The notes under the pieces: generated by a model
The model's database searches: none
What the model saw: the letters and a program-made list of their open reading frames with translations, nothing else
What the model was told of the DNA's origin: nothing
Translations under genes and position numbers: made by a program
Assembly (NCBI GenBank): GCA_003602575.1
Contig: QQRY01000021.1
Coordinates: 1 to 59,903 of the forward strand
Source of the DNA: Candidatus Poseidoniales archaeon
GTDB lineage: Archaea; Thermoplasmatota; Poseidoniia; Poseidoniales; Poseidoniaceae
Length of the DNA stretch: 59,903 nucleotides
Reading direction: 5' to 3'
Part shown: positions 35,632 through 44,736 of the stretch, piece after piece
Layout of the letters: the number at the start of each line of letters is the position of its first letter
Position numbering within the stretch: position 1 is the first letter of the stretch

Positions 35632-35889
35632 ATGTCCGAGAAGCGTGTCTTGAGGAAGATGAAGAAACTCGCCTCAAGAATTAACGATCAAATGGAAACT
35701 GTTCGAGATATTATGGAAGACCTCGAAATTGAATTTGAACTTCTTCAAACTCAAATCTCAAAGCTTGAAGCAAAGAAGGGAATGAAAGCACAAGAAGAAG
35801 AAATGGAAGTCATTGTTGAAGATGAAGAAGAAAATGAAATCATCGATTTAGAAAATACTTCATCTGTAACAATAAATCAAAAGTTCTAG
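35632..35889 (+). CDS. Small acidic coiled-coil protein
   Basis: An 85-residue protein of unknown function: a basic start (MSEKRVLRKMKKLASRI), a heptad-like helix (about 15-55, EDLEIEFELLQTQISKLEAKK), then an acidic stretch of Glu/Asp and a short end. No membrane segment. It starts 47 bases after the aquaporin gene on the same strand and may share its transcript; a TATA-like sequence also lies between. Codon use looks like the neighbours, and the frame is well formed, so I accept it as a gene. Confidence 0.6.
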   Translation: MSEKRVLRKMKKLASRINDQMETVRDIMEDLEIEFELLQTQISKLEAKKGMKAQEEEMEVIVEDEEENEIIDLENTSSVTINQKF

Positions 35890-35901
35890 AAATTTCTAGG
35901 C

Positions 35902-37095
35902 TTAAAGTTCTGATAAATTATATGCTAGGTTTGCTGCAATCGCATCACCTACATCACTACAAGAAGCGTTTCCACCCAAATCATAAGTCAATAATTTGCC
36001 TTGTTTGAGGTGATCTTCCACACTCTGTTCAATAAGTTTTGAAACTTCTAGTAAACCTTCATCTTGATTTCTACGTCCTAACCATTCTGTCATCATTTGA
36101 ACAGAATTGATTGAAGCGATTGGATTTACCTTATTCATTCCAGCATATTTTGGCGATGAACCATGTACTGGTTCGAAGAAAGCATGGTCATCCCCAATAT
36201 TACCTGAACCAGCCATGCCCATTCCACCTTGCAAAATTGATGCTAAATCGGTTGCAATGTCTCCAAACATGTTTGAAGTAACCACCACGTCATAATGTTC
36301 TGGGTTTCTAGTAATCCATTGTGTGAATGCATCAATATATCCATAGTCGGTAGATATAGAAGGATAATTGCTAGCAACTTGATCAAAGGTTCTTCTAAAT
36401 AATTGACAACCACGGGTAACGTTACTCTTATCGATGCAAGATACTTTACTGATGCCGTCAGATGGGGCTCCATTCCTTATTTGAGCAATCTCGAACCCCA
36501 TTTTTACTAATCTTTCAGTTCCATGAGATGAAATTGGTCTAGGGTCGTAAGCAACCTCACCTTTCAAGTCAGGGAAGTCCATATCGGGTATAGTGTAATC
36601 TTCCAGACCTTGGGCTCTGTTAGATGCTCTTTTCAATAATGAATAATACAAACCTTCAGTGTTTTCCCTTAGAATTGTCATGTCTACCATGTCTGGCTGC
36701 CATATTTGTGTGAATCTACCGTGAACCTTGTGAAGAACGCCTTGGAAAAGTTTTACTGGTCTAACATTAGCATATAAATCAAGACCGCTTCTCATACCTA
36801 GAATTACTGAACCCCCTGCTAAATCTCCATTAGGTAAGTATGAGCCTGGATGCCCAATTGCTCCAAGAAAAATCGCATCTGCCTCATCGCGACATAATTC
36901 AAACGAACCTTCTTCCCATTCTTTTCCAGTTTCCTTGTATAACTGACCTCCACATGGAATATCTAAATTTTCAAATCCGAAATTAGAATTTTCTGAGATT
37001 GTATCAAGGATTTTTGTGGCCTCAAGAGCGACTTCCCTTCCTGTTCCATCACCGGGCAAGATTGCAATACGATAGTCGCTCATAGCCTCTGCCAA
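35902..37095 (-). CDS. Isopropylmalate/isocitrate dehydrogenase family enzyme
   Basis: A beta-decarboxylating dehydrogenase starting YRIAILPGDGTGREVALEA. Substrate-binding motif GMRSGLDLYANVRPVKLF resembles 3-isopropylmalate dehydrogenase rather than isocitrate dehydrogenase, and DMTILRENTEGLYYS is shared by the family. Metal-binding NMFGDIATDLAS and the dinucleotide-binding FEPVHGSSPKYAGMNKVNPIASINS are complete. Its 397 residues are longer than LeuB (about 340-360), with an insert near 165-185 (DYTIPDMDFPDLKG). LeuB is my first choice, with homoisocitrate or tartrate/malate-type enzymes as alternatives; no other leu gene is adjacent. Confidence 0.82.
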   Translation of the reverse strand: MAEAMSDYRIAILPGDGTGREVALEATKILDTISENSNFGFENLDIPCGGQLYKETGKEWEEGSFELCRDEADAIFLGAIGHPGSYLPNGDLAGGSVILGMRSGLDLYANVRPVKLFQGVLHKVHGRFTQIWQPDMVDMTILRENTEGLYYSLLKRASNRAQGLEDYTIPDMDFPDLKGEVAYDPRPISSHGTERLVKMGFEIAQIRNGAPSDGISKVSCIDKSNVTRGCQLFRRTFDQVASNYPSISTDYGYIDAFTQWITRNPEHYDVVVTSNMFGDIATDLASILQGGMGMAGSGNIGDDHAFFEPVHGSSPKYAGMNKVNPIASINSVQMMTEWLGRRNQDEGLLEVSKLIEQSVEDHLKQGKLLTYDLGGNASCSDVGDAIAANLAYNLSEL

Positions 37096-37184
37096 AGGTC
37101 ACAGGTAAATGAATAAAACCCTCTATATTTTTATCACTTTTTGAGAGTTAAATTCTTTATAATGTCTCGACATAATTTTGTGAC

Positions 37185-37505
37185 ATGACTACTAATAATG
37201 ATTACCAAACCATACCTGCTACAGAAGAAAATTTATCTTTAGAGCATGACATAAATCGATTCGATGAAAATCCACCAAAGCAACTTTCACAAAGACACCC
37301 AGTTATTGTCGATAACATCAAGGGAGTCGCATGCATAGGCTACCTTGGAACCTTCAGTACTCGAATAAATATCTCTCTGGAAAACGAACATCCCGAACTT
37401 GGCAAGGATTTTCAAACTAAATACTTCATGTTCACAGAGCCAGGACATGTTAACTGGGGCCACTATGGTCAAAGTTTTAAAATCCAAAAAATCGTAATTG
37501 ATTAA
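37185..37505 (+). CDS. Hypothetical 106-residue protein
   Basis: No family recognised. The first 40 residues are polar and probably disordered; the rest looks like a small beta-rich domain (VDNIKGVACIGYLGTFSTRINI, with FMFTEPGHVNW) ending in SFKIQKIVID. No signal or membrane helix. Its stop overlaps that of the convergent E1 gene in TTAA. The ATG lies after an AT-rich leader (37135-37184) that could hold a promoter. Confidence 0.5.
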   Translation: MTTNNDYQTIPATEENLSLEHDINRFDENPPKQLSQRHPVIVDNIKGVACIGYLGTFSTRINISLENEHPELGKDFQTKYFMFTEPGHVNWGHYGQSFKIQKIVID

Positions 37506-40102
37506 GAATTTACGACTACTTTCAATACCTCGATCACATGATCTTTAGATGGTACTGTATAATTTTCTAGTGGGGGCGAGAAAGGTACAGGAGTATCAAG
37601 TGCGCCAATAACTGCAGGAGTAGATTCTAAGGCATAGAAGCATGATTCTAAGATACGACTTTGAATTGTATGTCCAAGACCACCATTCCATTGTCCTTCT
37701 TGAAGCACAACTAATCTACCTGTTCGAATAACAGATTCAATACATGTTTTAGAATCGAATGGTAGTAATGTCCTAAGATCAATTATTTCAACCTCAATAC
37801 CTTCTCTACTCAGTTCTTCTGCTGCTTGAATTCCAACATGCAACATAGCGCCCCATGTCACCAAAGTAACATCTCGACCACCACGAATGATTTCAGCCTT
37901 ACCAATTTTGTAGCGTTCATTATTTTCAATAGAAGTATTTACTGATTTTGTATCCACTACTTGATTAATATTCTGACCCCAACCTGTCATTCCTCCTCTA
38001 AGGCCGTACAATCCAATGTGTTCTAACATAATTACTGGGTCATTTAATTCAGCAGCCTCGACAAGTAAGTCATATGCATCTTGTGGAGTTCCTGGCGCCA
38101 AGACTACTAAACCGGGGTCATTGGCAAACCATGACTCTATCATATTTGCATGGAATGGGCCTGAACGTGTTTTTGCACCAAGAGGTATTCTAATCGTCAT
38201 TGGGCAGTCTGCACCCCAACGCCATCTAAGCATAGCTGCATTATTTATTAGAGCATTATATCCTAATGCAGCAAAACCTCCGAACTGAATCTCAACCATC
38301 GGTCGCATTCCTGATAAAGCCGCTCCTGTACCTGTATGGACGATTACTGCTTCACAAAGTGGCATATCAACTAACTTATCTGAATGACCTGCATTCTTCA
38401 ATGAGATATTCATTCCAAATGCTCCAGCCACCTCCATGTCCTCTCCAATAAATACGCAGTCTTCTTGATATCTGTCTGCAATATCTGCCATCGCTTGTTG
38501 AATAGCTCTAGCATATGTCCAACCACCTTTTTGTGCATATTCAATACTTAACTTTCCAATTTCAAGCGGTGATGAAGAATATTGGTGTTCTACTCCCTTC
38601 AATCTTTCAAGGTGTTGAGAATGAGTATCTGCATCATTCAACGTTGTCACGCCCTTTGTTACTGTTTCTGGCTTTGGCCAATCCATTTCCATCAATTCTT
38701 TGTGATCTTGTTCGATTAGAGCCTTCTCTTGATTTTCCATATCTTCGATTAATTGTTCTTCTACACCTAGATTGATTAGTAATTCCCTATGTGTTGGCAA
38801 AGGATCTTTGGCTTCCCAGTAACTAAGTAAGTCTCTATCTACATAGCCTGGAGGAGTACCTGATTGACTTCCTAAATACAAATCATCATGGTGATGAGCA
38901 TGCCCGCAACCCCTCATGGTTTCAACATGTATCAAAGTAGGACCTCCACCCTCTAAAGAAAATTCACGAGCACAAGCCACACTAGCATGCCATGCAGCAG
39001 GGTCAGAACCATCAATAGTCCAACTAGGGAATCCCATTGCTACTGCTTTATCAGCCCAAACTTCAACTCCGGATTGGTTTTTGGGAGATGTATCTAAGGC
39101 AATTTGGTTATTTTGAAGAATGTAAGTAATCGGCAGGCCCCTAGTTCCTGCAAAATTCATTGCCTCCCAAAATTCTCCTGAAGAAGAGGCACCTTCTCCT
39201 ATGCAAGCAACATGGAATCTACCTAGGTTCTTTCTCCATGACGCAAATGCAAGTCCTGTCATAGTAACACTTGCAATAGGCAGGGGTGCTGTAGGAGGCA
39301 ACACACCTACATTCCAAGCCCCGATATGGAGGTCCCGACCACCAGCATCATCCCATCCACCGTTTTGATTGGAACCGACCTTTCCTAAATTTGCTGACAT
39401 CACACCAATTGGAGTATCCCCCATTGCAAGAGCAAGTCCAACATCTCTAATCATAGGAGCTACTAGATCGCCATCATAACCATTTGCAGGAGTCGCACTG
39501 GAATCCGAGTTTGGATCTCGATTCAAGGCAGTAGCAACAGCAACAACGCCTTCTTGCCAAGTTGAACGGAAACCTTTGCCTCCAAATTTAGAACCATCAG
39601 GAGTTTCTATACCTTCAGAATAAATTTCTTTTAATGCCTCATCTAGATATCTTGTTCGAGTCATCAAGCGTTGCCATTCCAATCTTTGTTCGATGGTTAC
39701 CGACATGTAGTGAGCAAGTCTCCTAAGCATAAGTTTGACATCAACGATAAAATGAGAGGCTCTTCGCTGAATAAATTGCGTAAGATTACGACGAGGAATT
39801 ACTTCCATATCTTTCTCGTTTTCCATTTTATCTTCTATTTGAGCGATTACTGCTCTCTCTAATGATTCAGTTAGCCTACTGCTAAATTTATTCCAAGAGG
39901 GGCCTTCGAATTGTTTCGGTTCAGATTCTATAACATGATCCCAAATATCGCAAACCAGAGCGATACGAGATTCGTGTCTCTGAGCTACAAACATCAGAAA
40001 TTCTTGGCGGGCAGCGTCGCTGTGAAGTGGTTGTATGAATTTTAATGGCCCACTGGGAGACCAATCCAATCCGAAAATCTCGGGTGCTTCACCTTGGGCC
40101 AT
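37502..40102 (-). CDS. Fused alpha-beta thiamine-dependent 2-oxoacid dehydrogenase E1
   Basis: One chain carries both E1 subunits. The alpha part (about 175-500) has the thiamine diphosphate motif GEGASSSGEFWEAMNFAGTRG ending in NNQIA (302-334), and GPTLIHVETMRGCGHAHHHDD. The beta part (about 525-866) contains GGWTYARAIQQAMADIADRY, VFIGEDMEVAGAF, FAALGYNALINNAAMLRWRWG and the C-terminal LVVLQEGQWNGGLG. Branched-chain 2-oxoacids or pyruvate are likely substrates for this split-type family. The first 170 residues are a helical extension not found in ordinary E1. No E2 or E3 gene is nearby. Confidence 0.88.
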   Translation of the reverse strand: MAQGEAPEIFGLDWSPSGPLKFIQPLHSDAARQEFLMFVAQRHESRIALVCDIWDHVIESEPKQFEGPSWNKFSSRLTESLERAVIAQIEDKMENEKDMEVIPRRNLTQFIQRRASHFIVDVKLMLRRLAHYMSVTIEQRLEWQRLMTRTRYLDEALKEIYSEGIETPDGSKFGGKGFRSTWQEGVVAVATALNRDPNSDSSATPANGYDGDLVAPMIRDVGLALAMGDTPIGVMSANLGKVGSNQNGGWDDAGGRDLHIGAWNVGVLPPTAPLPIASVTMTGLAFASWRKNLGRFHVACIGEGASSSGEFWEAMNFAGTRGLPITYILQNNQIALDTSPKNQSGVEVWADKAVAMGFPSWTIDGSDPAAWHASVACAREFSLEGGGPTLIHVETMRGCGHAHHHDDLYLGSQSGTPPGYVDRDLLSYWEAKDPLPTHRELLINLGVEEQLIEDMENQEKALIEQDHKELMEMDWPKPETVTKGVTTLNDADTHSQHLERLKGVEHQYSSSPLEIGKLSIEYAQKGGWTYARAIQQAMADIADRYQEDCVFIGEDMEVAGAFGMNISLKNAGHSDKLVDMPLCEAVIVHTGTGAALSGMRPMVEIQFGGFAALGYNALINNAAMLRWRWGADCPMTIRIPLGAKTRSGPFHANMIESWFANDPGLVVLAPGTPQDAYDLLVEAAELNDPVIMLEHIGLYGLRGGMTGWGQNINQVVDTKSVNTSIENNERYKIGKAEIIRGGRDVTLVTWGAMLHVGIQAAEELSREGIEVEIIDLRTLLPFDSKTCIESVIRTGRLVVLQEGQWNGGLGHTIQSRILESCFYALESTPAVIGALDTPVPFSPPLENYTVPSKDHVIEVLKVVVNS

Positions 40103-40152
40103 AGCAGTCCCAGAAGTAGCCTACATACAAACACAGCGGGAGATTCAAAGAT

Positions 40153-40884
40153 TCATTCTTCCTCAATAGCGTCATTTAGAGCCTTCATTGTAACTCTGGT
40201 TACAATGATAGTTGCAATTAGTGTTGCAATTATTCCAAGCACTAATAGAGCAATACCTAAGGGAGATTTCTGGAATCCTCCCATCATATCAGGACTCAAT
40301 GCTATTGTTCCAACTGCAAGACCAAAGTAAGCATATGCCAGAGAATACACTACACTCGATAGAGTGGAAAGAACGAATACACGTATCGTTACAGGCCCTG
40401 ATGCCATAATGTAATTTAGCCATTCATCAGGAATAAGAGGAGATAGTCTCACCAATAATGAAATTCTCATGGCCTCTTCACCTATTGCTGCCTCTATTTT
40501 TTGAAGTCGATTATCACTGGCTACAATTTTTGCTATCGAATCTCTAAATAACCACCTTCCAAGAAGAAATGCTAGCAAACCTCCAACTATTGAGGCGGTG
40601 AAATTTATCAGAACAGCAAGCCAGTAAGGGAATAATGCACCCGCAGTCACCTTCATTATTGGAGTTGGTGCAAGAATTACTACACCAATTATTAAGATCA
40701 ATGTGAATAGTAAAGGCGCTAGATTACCAAGACCTTCAAACCAATCCAAGAAGAAGGATATATCTTTTAGAATATTGAAAATAATTACTGACCAAATAAT
40801 GAAGATTGTAACACTTATCACAAGTCTAAATTTTACAATATTACCATCTTGAATCGATATCTTTTCTTGTTTGAGCAAGGACAT
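40153..40884 (-). CDS. TVP38/TMEM64-family membrane protein (VTT domain)
   Basis: About six hydrophobic helices in 243 residues with the VTT/DedA-superfamily core: FTASIVGGLLAFLLGRWLFRD and LLVRLSPLIPDEWLNYIMAS. Such proteins act as lipid scramblases or transporters in the membrane; specific substrate unknown. The ATG at 40884 (MSLLKQEK) is preferred, with GGAGTGA containing the upstream stop 5 bases ahead; an in-frame GTG at 40893 would overlap by 4 bases. It is translationally coupled to a response-regulator gene, an uncommon pairing. Confidence 0.85.
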   Translation of the reverse strand: MSLLKQEKISIQDGNIVKFRLVISVTIFIIWSVIIFNILKDISFFLDWFEGLGNLAPLLFTLILIIGVVILAPTPIMKVTAGALFPYWLAVLINFTASIVGGLLAFLLGRWLFRDSIAKIVASDNRLQKIEAAIGEEAMRISLLVRLSPLIPDEWLNYIMASGPVTIRVFVLSTLSSVVYSLAYAYFGLAVGTIALSPDMMGGFQKSPLGIALLVLGIIATLIATIIVTRVTMKALNDAIEEE

Positions 40885-40889
40885 AGCCT

Positions 40890-41990
40890 TCACTCCTCTT
40901 CTGAATTTACTTCTTCGTCAATAGACTCTTCGGTAATCTCTGGTAGAGATTCTAAAACATCTGATAACATTTGAGTTGCGTCCTCTATTTGTGTAATTAA
41001 GGTGACATCAGATACTGCACCTGGACGACCAAGGCTCCACATTAAATCATGAACTACCTCAGTGGTCAATTTGGTTAATTTAAGAACTTCTAAATCTATA
41101 CCGAATAATTCTTCATCTCTTTTTAGAGCAACTAAATCTGGCATCTCATCTAATATTTCATCCATTTTGGCAACTACTTCATCGCCCAGCGATTCCGCTT
41201 GCTTCTCTAAGATTTCTTCCATTGAAGTCATTCTAGGTTTCCTTGGTTTGGAGGGGCCTGCTCCACTGCCTAATGTTTTACCTCGAGACATATTTTCAAA
41301 TGACGGCGCATCTTGATTTTGCTGTGCCGATTCTTTTTCCTCGGAAGGTAAATCTTCTGGAGATACATCTTTAACAAGATGATTCAGAGCAATTCTAAGT
41401 AAATTAGCCATCATGGATGGATCAAAAGTATCGTCTACTTCCAATCCTTCCTCATTCATTTGAACAAGAATTTCATCAATAAAACCGGGATTGATTTTTT
41501 CAGGACTAACTAGTCCTTTCAACATCGGTAATGCCCATGTTGAATCACCCATAAGCATGGATACATCAAAACTACCACCGCCACTATTTGGACCTGCTAC
41601 ATCTGCTGGAGGAGGGACGAATTGTTTACGTGCATGCTTGTTTAGTTGCTCGATTAGTAGAGACATGTCTATTGGTTTGGCAATTACTTCTGAAACTCCT
41701 GCTTGTGCCGCAGAAGTCAAATATTCTTGGCTAGAATTACGCGAAAGAATCACTATTCTACACTTGAAAGCAAATTCGGGGTCTGACATAAGACGTTGTG
41801 AGGCATCGATTGCATCACCTGACTTCCAATCCCCATCCATCAAAACTATTTCTGGCATTATGGCTAATGCTGTACCTTCTGCCTGTCTTAAAGTACCAGC
41901 TCGAGTTATATCGAAACCCTCTCTTTCAAGAGTATTAGCCAATAAAGTCCGTCTACCTTCATTCTCATCAGCAACGATTACCTTGGCCAC
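40890..41990 (-). CDS. CheY-like receiver with a long unassigned C-terminal region
   Basis: Residues 1-120 are a canonical receiver: acidic pair D8/E9, phosphoacceptor Asp52 (VLMDGDWKSGD), Ser83 and Lys105 in VIAKPID. After that come a Pro/Gly linker, a helical region (about 140-215), a Lys/Pro/Ser-rich linker (GAGPSKPRKPR) and another helical region (265-355) ending in acidic residues. No DNA-binding or histidine-kinase motif is seen, so the output is unknown. The start is GTG, with GGGGGGTGG 4 bases before it; an ATG two bases upstream is out of frame and closes after four codons. Confidence 0.85.
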   Translation of the reverse strand: MAKVIVADENEGRRTLLANTLEREGFDITRAGTLRQAEGTALAIMPEIVLMDGDWKSGDAIDASQRLMSDPEFAFKCRIVILSRNSSQEYLTSAAQAGVSEVIAKPIDMSLLIEQLNKHARKQFVPPPADVAGPNSGGGSFDVSMLMGDSTWALPMLKGLVSPEKINPGFIDEILVQMNEEGLEVDDTFDPSMMANLLRIALNHLVKDVSPEDLPSEEKESAQQNQDAPSFENMSRGKTLGSGAGPSKPRKPRMTSMEEILEKQAESLGDEVVAKMDEILDEMPDLVALKRDEELFGIDLEVLKLTKLTTEVVHDLMWSLGRPGAVSDVTLITQIEDATQMLSDVLESLPEITEESIDEEVNSEEE

Positions 41991-42093
41991 ATTTCCACCC
42001 CCCGATAAATGTCATAAATACCTTAAACATTTGAACCTCATGTATAATTCCAACCAATAGGACCGTAAAATGAGGATGATTTTAGATAACGGA

Positions 42094-43260
42094 TTATTCT
42101 ATGTCTTTTGGAGAAGATTGACTCCATGAAATAATCCCTCCATCCACATTGAATAGTTTATCACCATCAAATCCAGAGTCCATTAGTAATAATGCTGCAA
42201 TTTGTGAGCGCATGCCACTTCTGCACAATAATAAGATATCTCTGTCTTTAGGTAATGAATGGGAGACAGATAATACATCCTCATGTGCAATTTGCATATC
42301 TGTGAAAGAAATCCTAACTTGTTCATATTCTTGCTTTGAGCGAACATCCAAAAGATATGGATTCCATCCATCGCCACGTCTTTTGACACATTCTGCCGGA
42401 GTGATGTTTTGGAACATATTGTTATGCTCAGTAGTACTTGGCTCTTCAATATCTCGGTCATCAGATTTTCCATCAATTTGACACCAACCCTCATCGACAA
42501 ACATTGCCATGGACTTAGATAAATCTTGAATTTCTTCTCGATCTTCGATTTTTCCGAAGTTTAGTTTGTTAAAATTCATATTTTCTGCATCATAAATCAG
42601 TAATTGACCAGATAGTATTTGGCCTATACCAGTAATCGTTTTTATAGCCTCAGTTGCTTGAATCGAACCTATAACTCCAGGCAACACCCCCAATACTCCA
42701 CCATCTGCACAAGAAGGTACACTTTCAGATGGCGGGGGGTCTGGAAATAAATCTCTGTAACTTGGACCACCATTGAGATTGAAAACGCTGACTTGACCTT
42801 CAAACCGATATATTGAGCCATATACCCAAGGTAAGTCAATAATACTACACAAGTCATCTATCAAGTACCTTGTAGGCAAGTTATCAGTTCCATCAATAAC
42901 TATATCCCAACCATTTTGAAAAATTTCAATTCCATTTTCAGGAGTTAGCCTACATTTCCAAATCTTTACATCAACCTCTGGATTTAATTCATTAATTCGA
43001 TTTTTTGCAGATTCAGCTTTATTTTGTCCTAAAACTGAATTAGAGTGAATCACTTGTCTTTGGAGATTTGATATGTCAACATCATCGAAATCAATAATTC
43101 CAATTCTACCTACGCCAGCCGCTGCAAGATAAAGTAATGCAGGACTACCTAATCCTCCTGCCCCAATTACCAAAATATTAGATTTGGAAATATTCTTTTG
43201 ACCTTGTAAACCAATCTGCGGCAAAGATATATGCCTTGCATAACGATTGATGTCGACCAT
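42094..43260 (-). CDS. moeZ: MoeZ-like E1 adenylyltransferase with C-terminal rhodanese
   Basis: Activates the C terminus of a MoaD/ThiS/SAMP-type sulfur carrier by adenylation and, through the rhodanese, loads sulfur. N-terminal ThiF fold: RYARHISLPQIG, VIGAGGLGSPALLYLAAAG, the adenylate-contacting DFDDVDISNLQRQ, then VPSCADGGVLGVLPGVIGSIQATEAIK. The rhodanese (about 300-388) has active-site loop LLCRSGMRS. The paired zinc cysteines of MoeB are missing (YRDLFP; and no CPxCG), as in actinobacterial MoeZ. The ATG at 43260 is favoured over a TTG at 43314. It is downstream of trxB. Confidence 0.86.
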   Translation of the reverse strand: MVDINRYARHISLPQIGLQGQKNISKSNILVIGAGGLGSPALLYLAAAGVGRIGIIDFDDVDISNLQRQVIHSNSVLGQNKAESAKNRINELNPEVDVKIWKCRLTPENGIEIFQNGWDIVIDGTDNLPTRYLIDDLCSIIDLPWVYGSIYRFEGQVSVFNLNGGPSYRDLFPDPPPSESVPSCADGGVLGVLPGVIGSIQATEAIKTITGIGQILSGQLLIYDAENMNFNKLNFGKIEDREEIQDLSKSMAMFVDEGWCQIDGKSDDRDIEEPSTTEHNNMFQNITPAECVKRRGDGWNPYLLDVRSKQEYEQVRISFTDMQIAHEDVLSVSHSLPKDRDILLLCRSGMRSQIAALLLMDSGFDGDKLFNVDGGIISWSQSSPKDIE

Positions 43261-43310
43261 GTACGAGCCAGAGAGAACTATTTCATCAAAGCGCCGGCTT
43301 AAATCAAATT

Positions 43311-44240
43311 TCAATGGACATGCTCTTCAAGCCATTTTTCAGCATCCATTGCAGCTTGGCAACCCATTCCGGCTGCTGTAATTGCTTGTTTATATCTAGT
43401 ATCTACAACATCTCCAGCCGCAAAAACTCCTTCCACTGAAGTCATAGTATACTTTTTGTGAACGATATACCCTTCTTCATCGGTTTCAATTTGACCACCC
43501 AAGAAAGATGTTATTGGCTTATGACCTATTGCAATAAATGCTCCAGTAGCTGAAATTTCTTCTGTAGAACCATCTCTTGGGTCTTCTAGAACTGCTCCTG
43601 TTAGACCATTGTCATCTGAAAGCCATTTCTTTATTTGACGGAAGGTTTTGATCTCTATTTTTTCATTATTTGCCGCTCTATCATACATTATTGTAGAGGC
43701 TTTGAAAACATCTCTCCTATGAACTAGCGTCACCTTAGATGCGAATCTAGTCAGGAATGTTGCTTCTTCACAAGCAGAATCCCCCCCACCGATGACTAAA
43801 ACTTCTTCATCACGGAAAAAAGCACCATCGCATGTAGCACAAGTTGAGATTCCTCTGCCTTTCTGTTCCGCCTCACCTTCAGCATTCAACCAAATTGATT
43901 CGGCACCGGTTGAAATTATAATTGAATGAGTAAGATACTCTTCGCCTTCAAGGCTCACTTTGTAAGGTCTTTGCGATAGATCTACAGATTCAACATTTCT
44001 ATCTTGAACTTCTAAACCAAATCGCTCTGATTGTTCCCTGAGTTGCATCATCATCTCGGGACCTCCAATGCCTTGAGGATAACCTGGGAAGTTCTCAATA
44101 TCTGAGGTCAGCATTAATTGCCCGCCAGACATATATCCTGCAAACATTAGAGGTTCAAGCATAGCTCTGGCTGCATATAATCCAGCAGTATAACCTGCCG
44201 GACCTGAACCAATTATTATCACATTACGCACATCAGACAT
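43311..44240 (-). CDS. trxB: Thioredoxin reductase
   Basis: A two-domain FAD/NADPH flavoprotein. FAD-binding VIIIGSGPAGYTAGLYAARA is at the N terminus, the redox disulfide is CATCDGAFF, the NADPH-binding VLVIGGGDSACEEATFL follows, and GVFAAGDVVDTRYKQAITAAGMG closes the FAD site. Its 309 residues from the ATG at 44240 (MSDVRNV) are normal; an in-frame upstream start at 44285 is unlikely. It reduces thioredoxin or a related protein and sits 85 bases after the riboflavin operon, supplying or using FAD made by the same cluster. Confidence 0.93.
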   Translation of the reverse strand: MSDVRNVIIIGSGPAGYTAGLYAARAMLEPLMFAGYMSGGQLMLTSDIENFPGYPQGIGGPEMMMQLREQSERFGLEVQDRNVESVDLSQRPYKVSLEGEEYLTHSIIISTGAESIWLNAEGEAEQKGRGISTCATCDGAFFRDEEVLVIGGGDSACEEATFLTRFASKVTLVHRRDVFKASTIMYDRAANNEKIEIKTFRQIKKWLSDDNGLTGAVLEDPRDGSTEEISATGAFIAIGHKPITSFLGGQIETDEEGYIVHKKYTMTSVEGVFAAGDVVDTRYKQAITAAGMGCQAAMDAEKWLEEHVH

Positions 44241-44325
44241 TTTATCGCCCACATCATAAACAGGTATTACTAGACTCTTGAACATTTACATCCAAGATTT
44301 AGAAAAATAGCGATAATTGAACTAA

Positions 44326-44724
44326 TTAAAGCATTTTTACAACCGCCGAAACTGCTGCTCTTGCATGCGGTTCTAATCTCGGCTCGATATGTTCAGGTTC
44401 TGCTCCAGGCCCAATGATACCTAATCCAACTGGCTTTTCATGAACTAATTGTAATTCAATAATGGTCTTAATAACTGCTTGGCCCATTGCTAATCCGTGT
44501 TGAGTCTGACCTTTTTCGATTATCCCGAGGCATGCCACGCCGTTGATTTCATCGTCTGCCAAGAGACGGTCGACTGCAAGTGGCACTTCCATAGCACCGG
44601 GAACCCAAACTACATCTGTAATAGTTAGTGATTCCTTAGATGCTTGATCTTTAGCATATTCGAGCATCTGTTCGATTTCCTCTTTGTGAAAAGATCCACA
44701 TACAATTGCTATTCTATTATTCAT
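44326..44724 (-). CDS. ribH: 6,7-dimethyl-8-ribityllumazine synthase
   Basis: Condenses 5-amino-6-ribitylaminouracil with 3,4-dihydroxy-2-butanone 4-phosphate. Visible: IAIVCGSFHKEEIEQML, the VPGAMEVPLAVDRLL motif, GVACLGIIEKGQTQHGLAMG with the catalytic His, and PVGLGIIGPG. At 132 residues it has the short archaeal length. It starts 12 bases after riboflavin synthase with GAGATGAT upstream, in the ribB-ribL-ribE-ribH order. Confidence 0.93.
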   Translation of the reverse strand: MNNRIAIVCGSFHKEEIEQMLEYAKDQASKESLTITDVVWVPGAMEVPLAVDRLLADDEINGVACLGIIEKGQTQHGLAMGQAVIKTIIELQLVHEKPVGLGIIGPGAEPEHIEPRLEPHARAAVSAVVKML

Positions 44725-44736
44725 TTTATCATCTCA

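Noticed and set aside
41491..42060. 189-residue plus-strand frame
   Set aside because: Antisense to the receiver-domain gene with its conserved Asp and Lys; no independent evidence.
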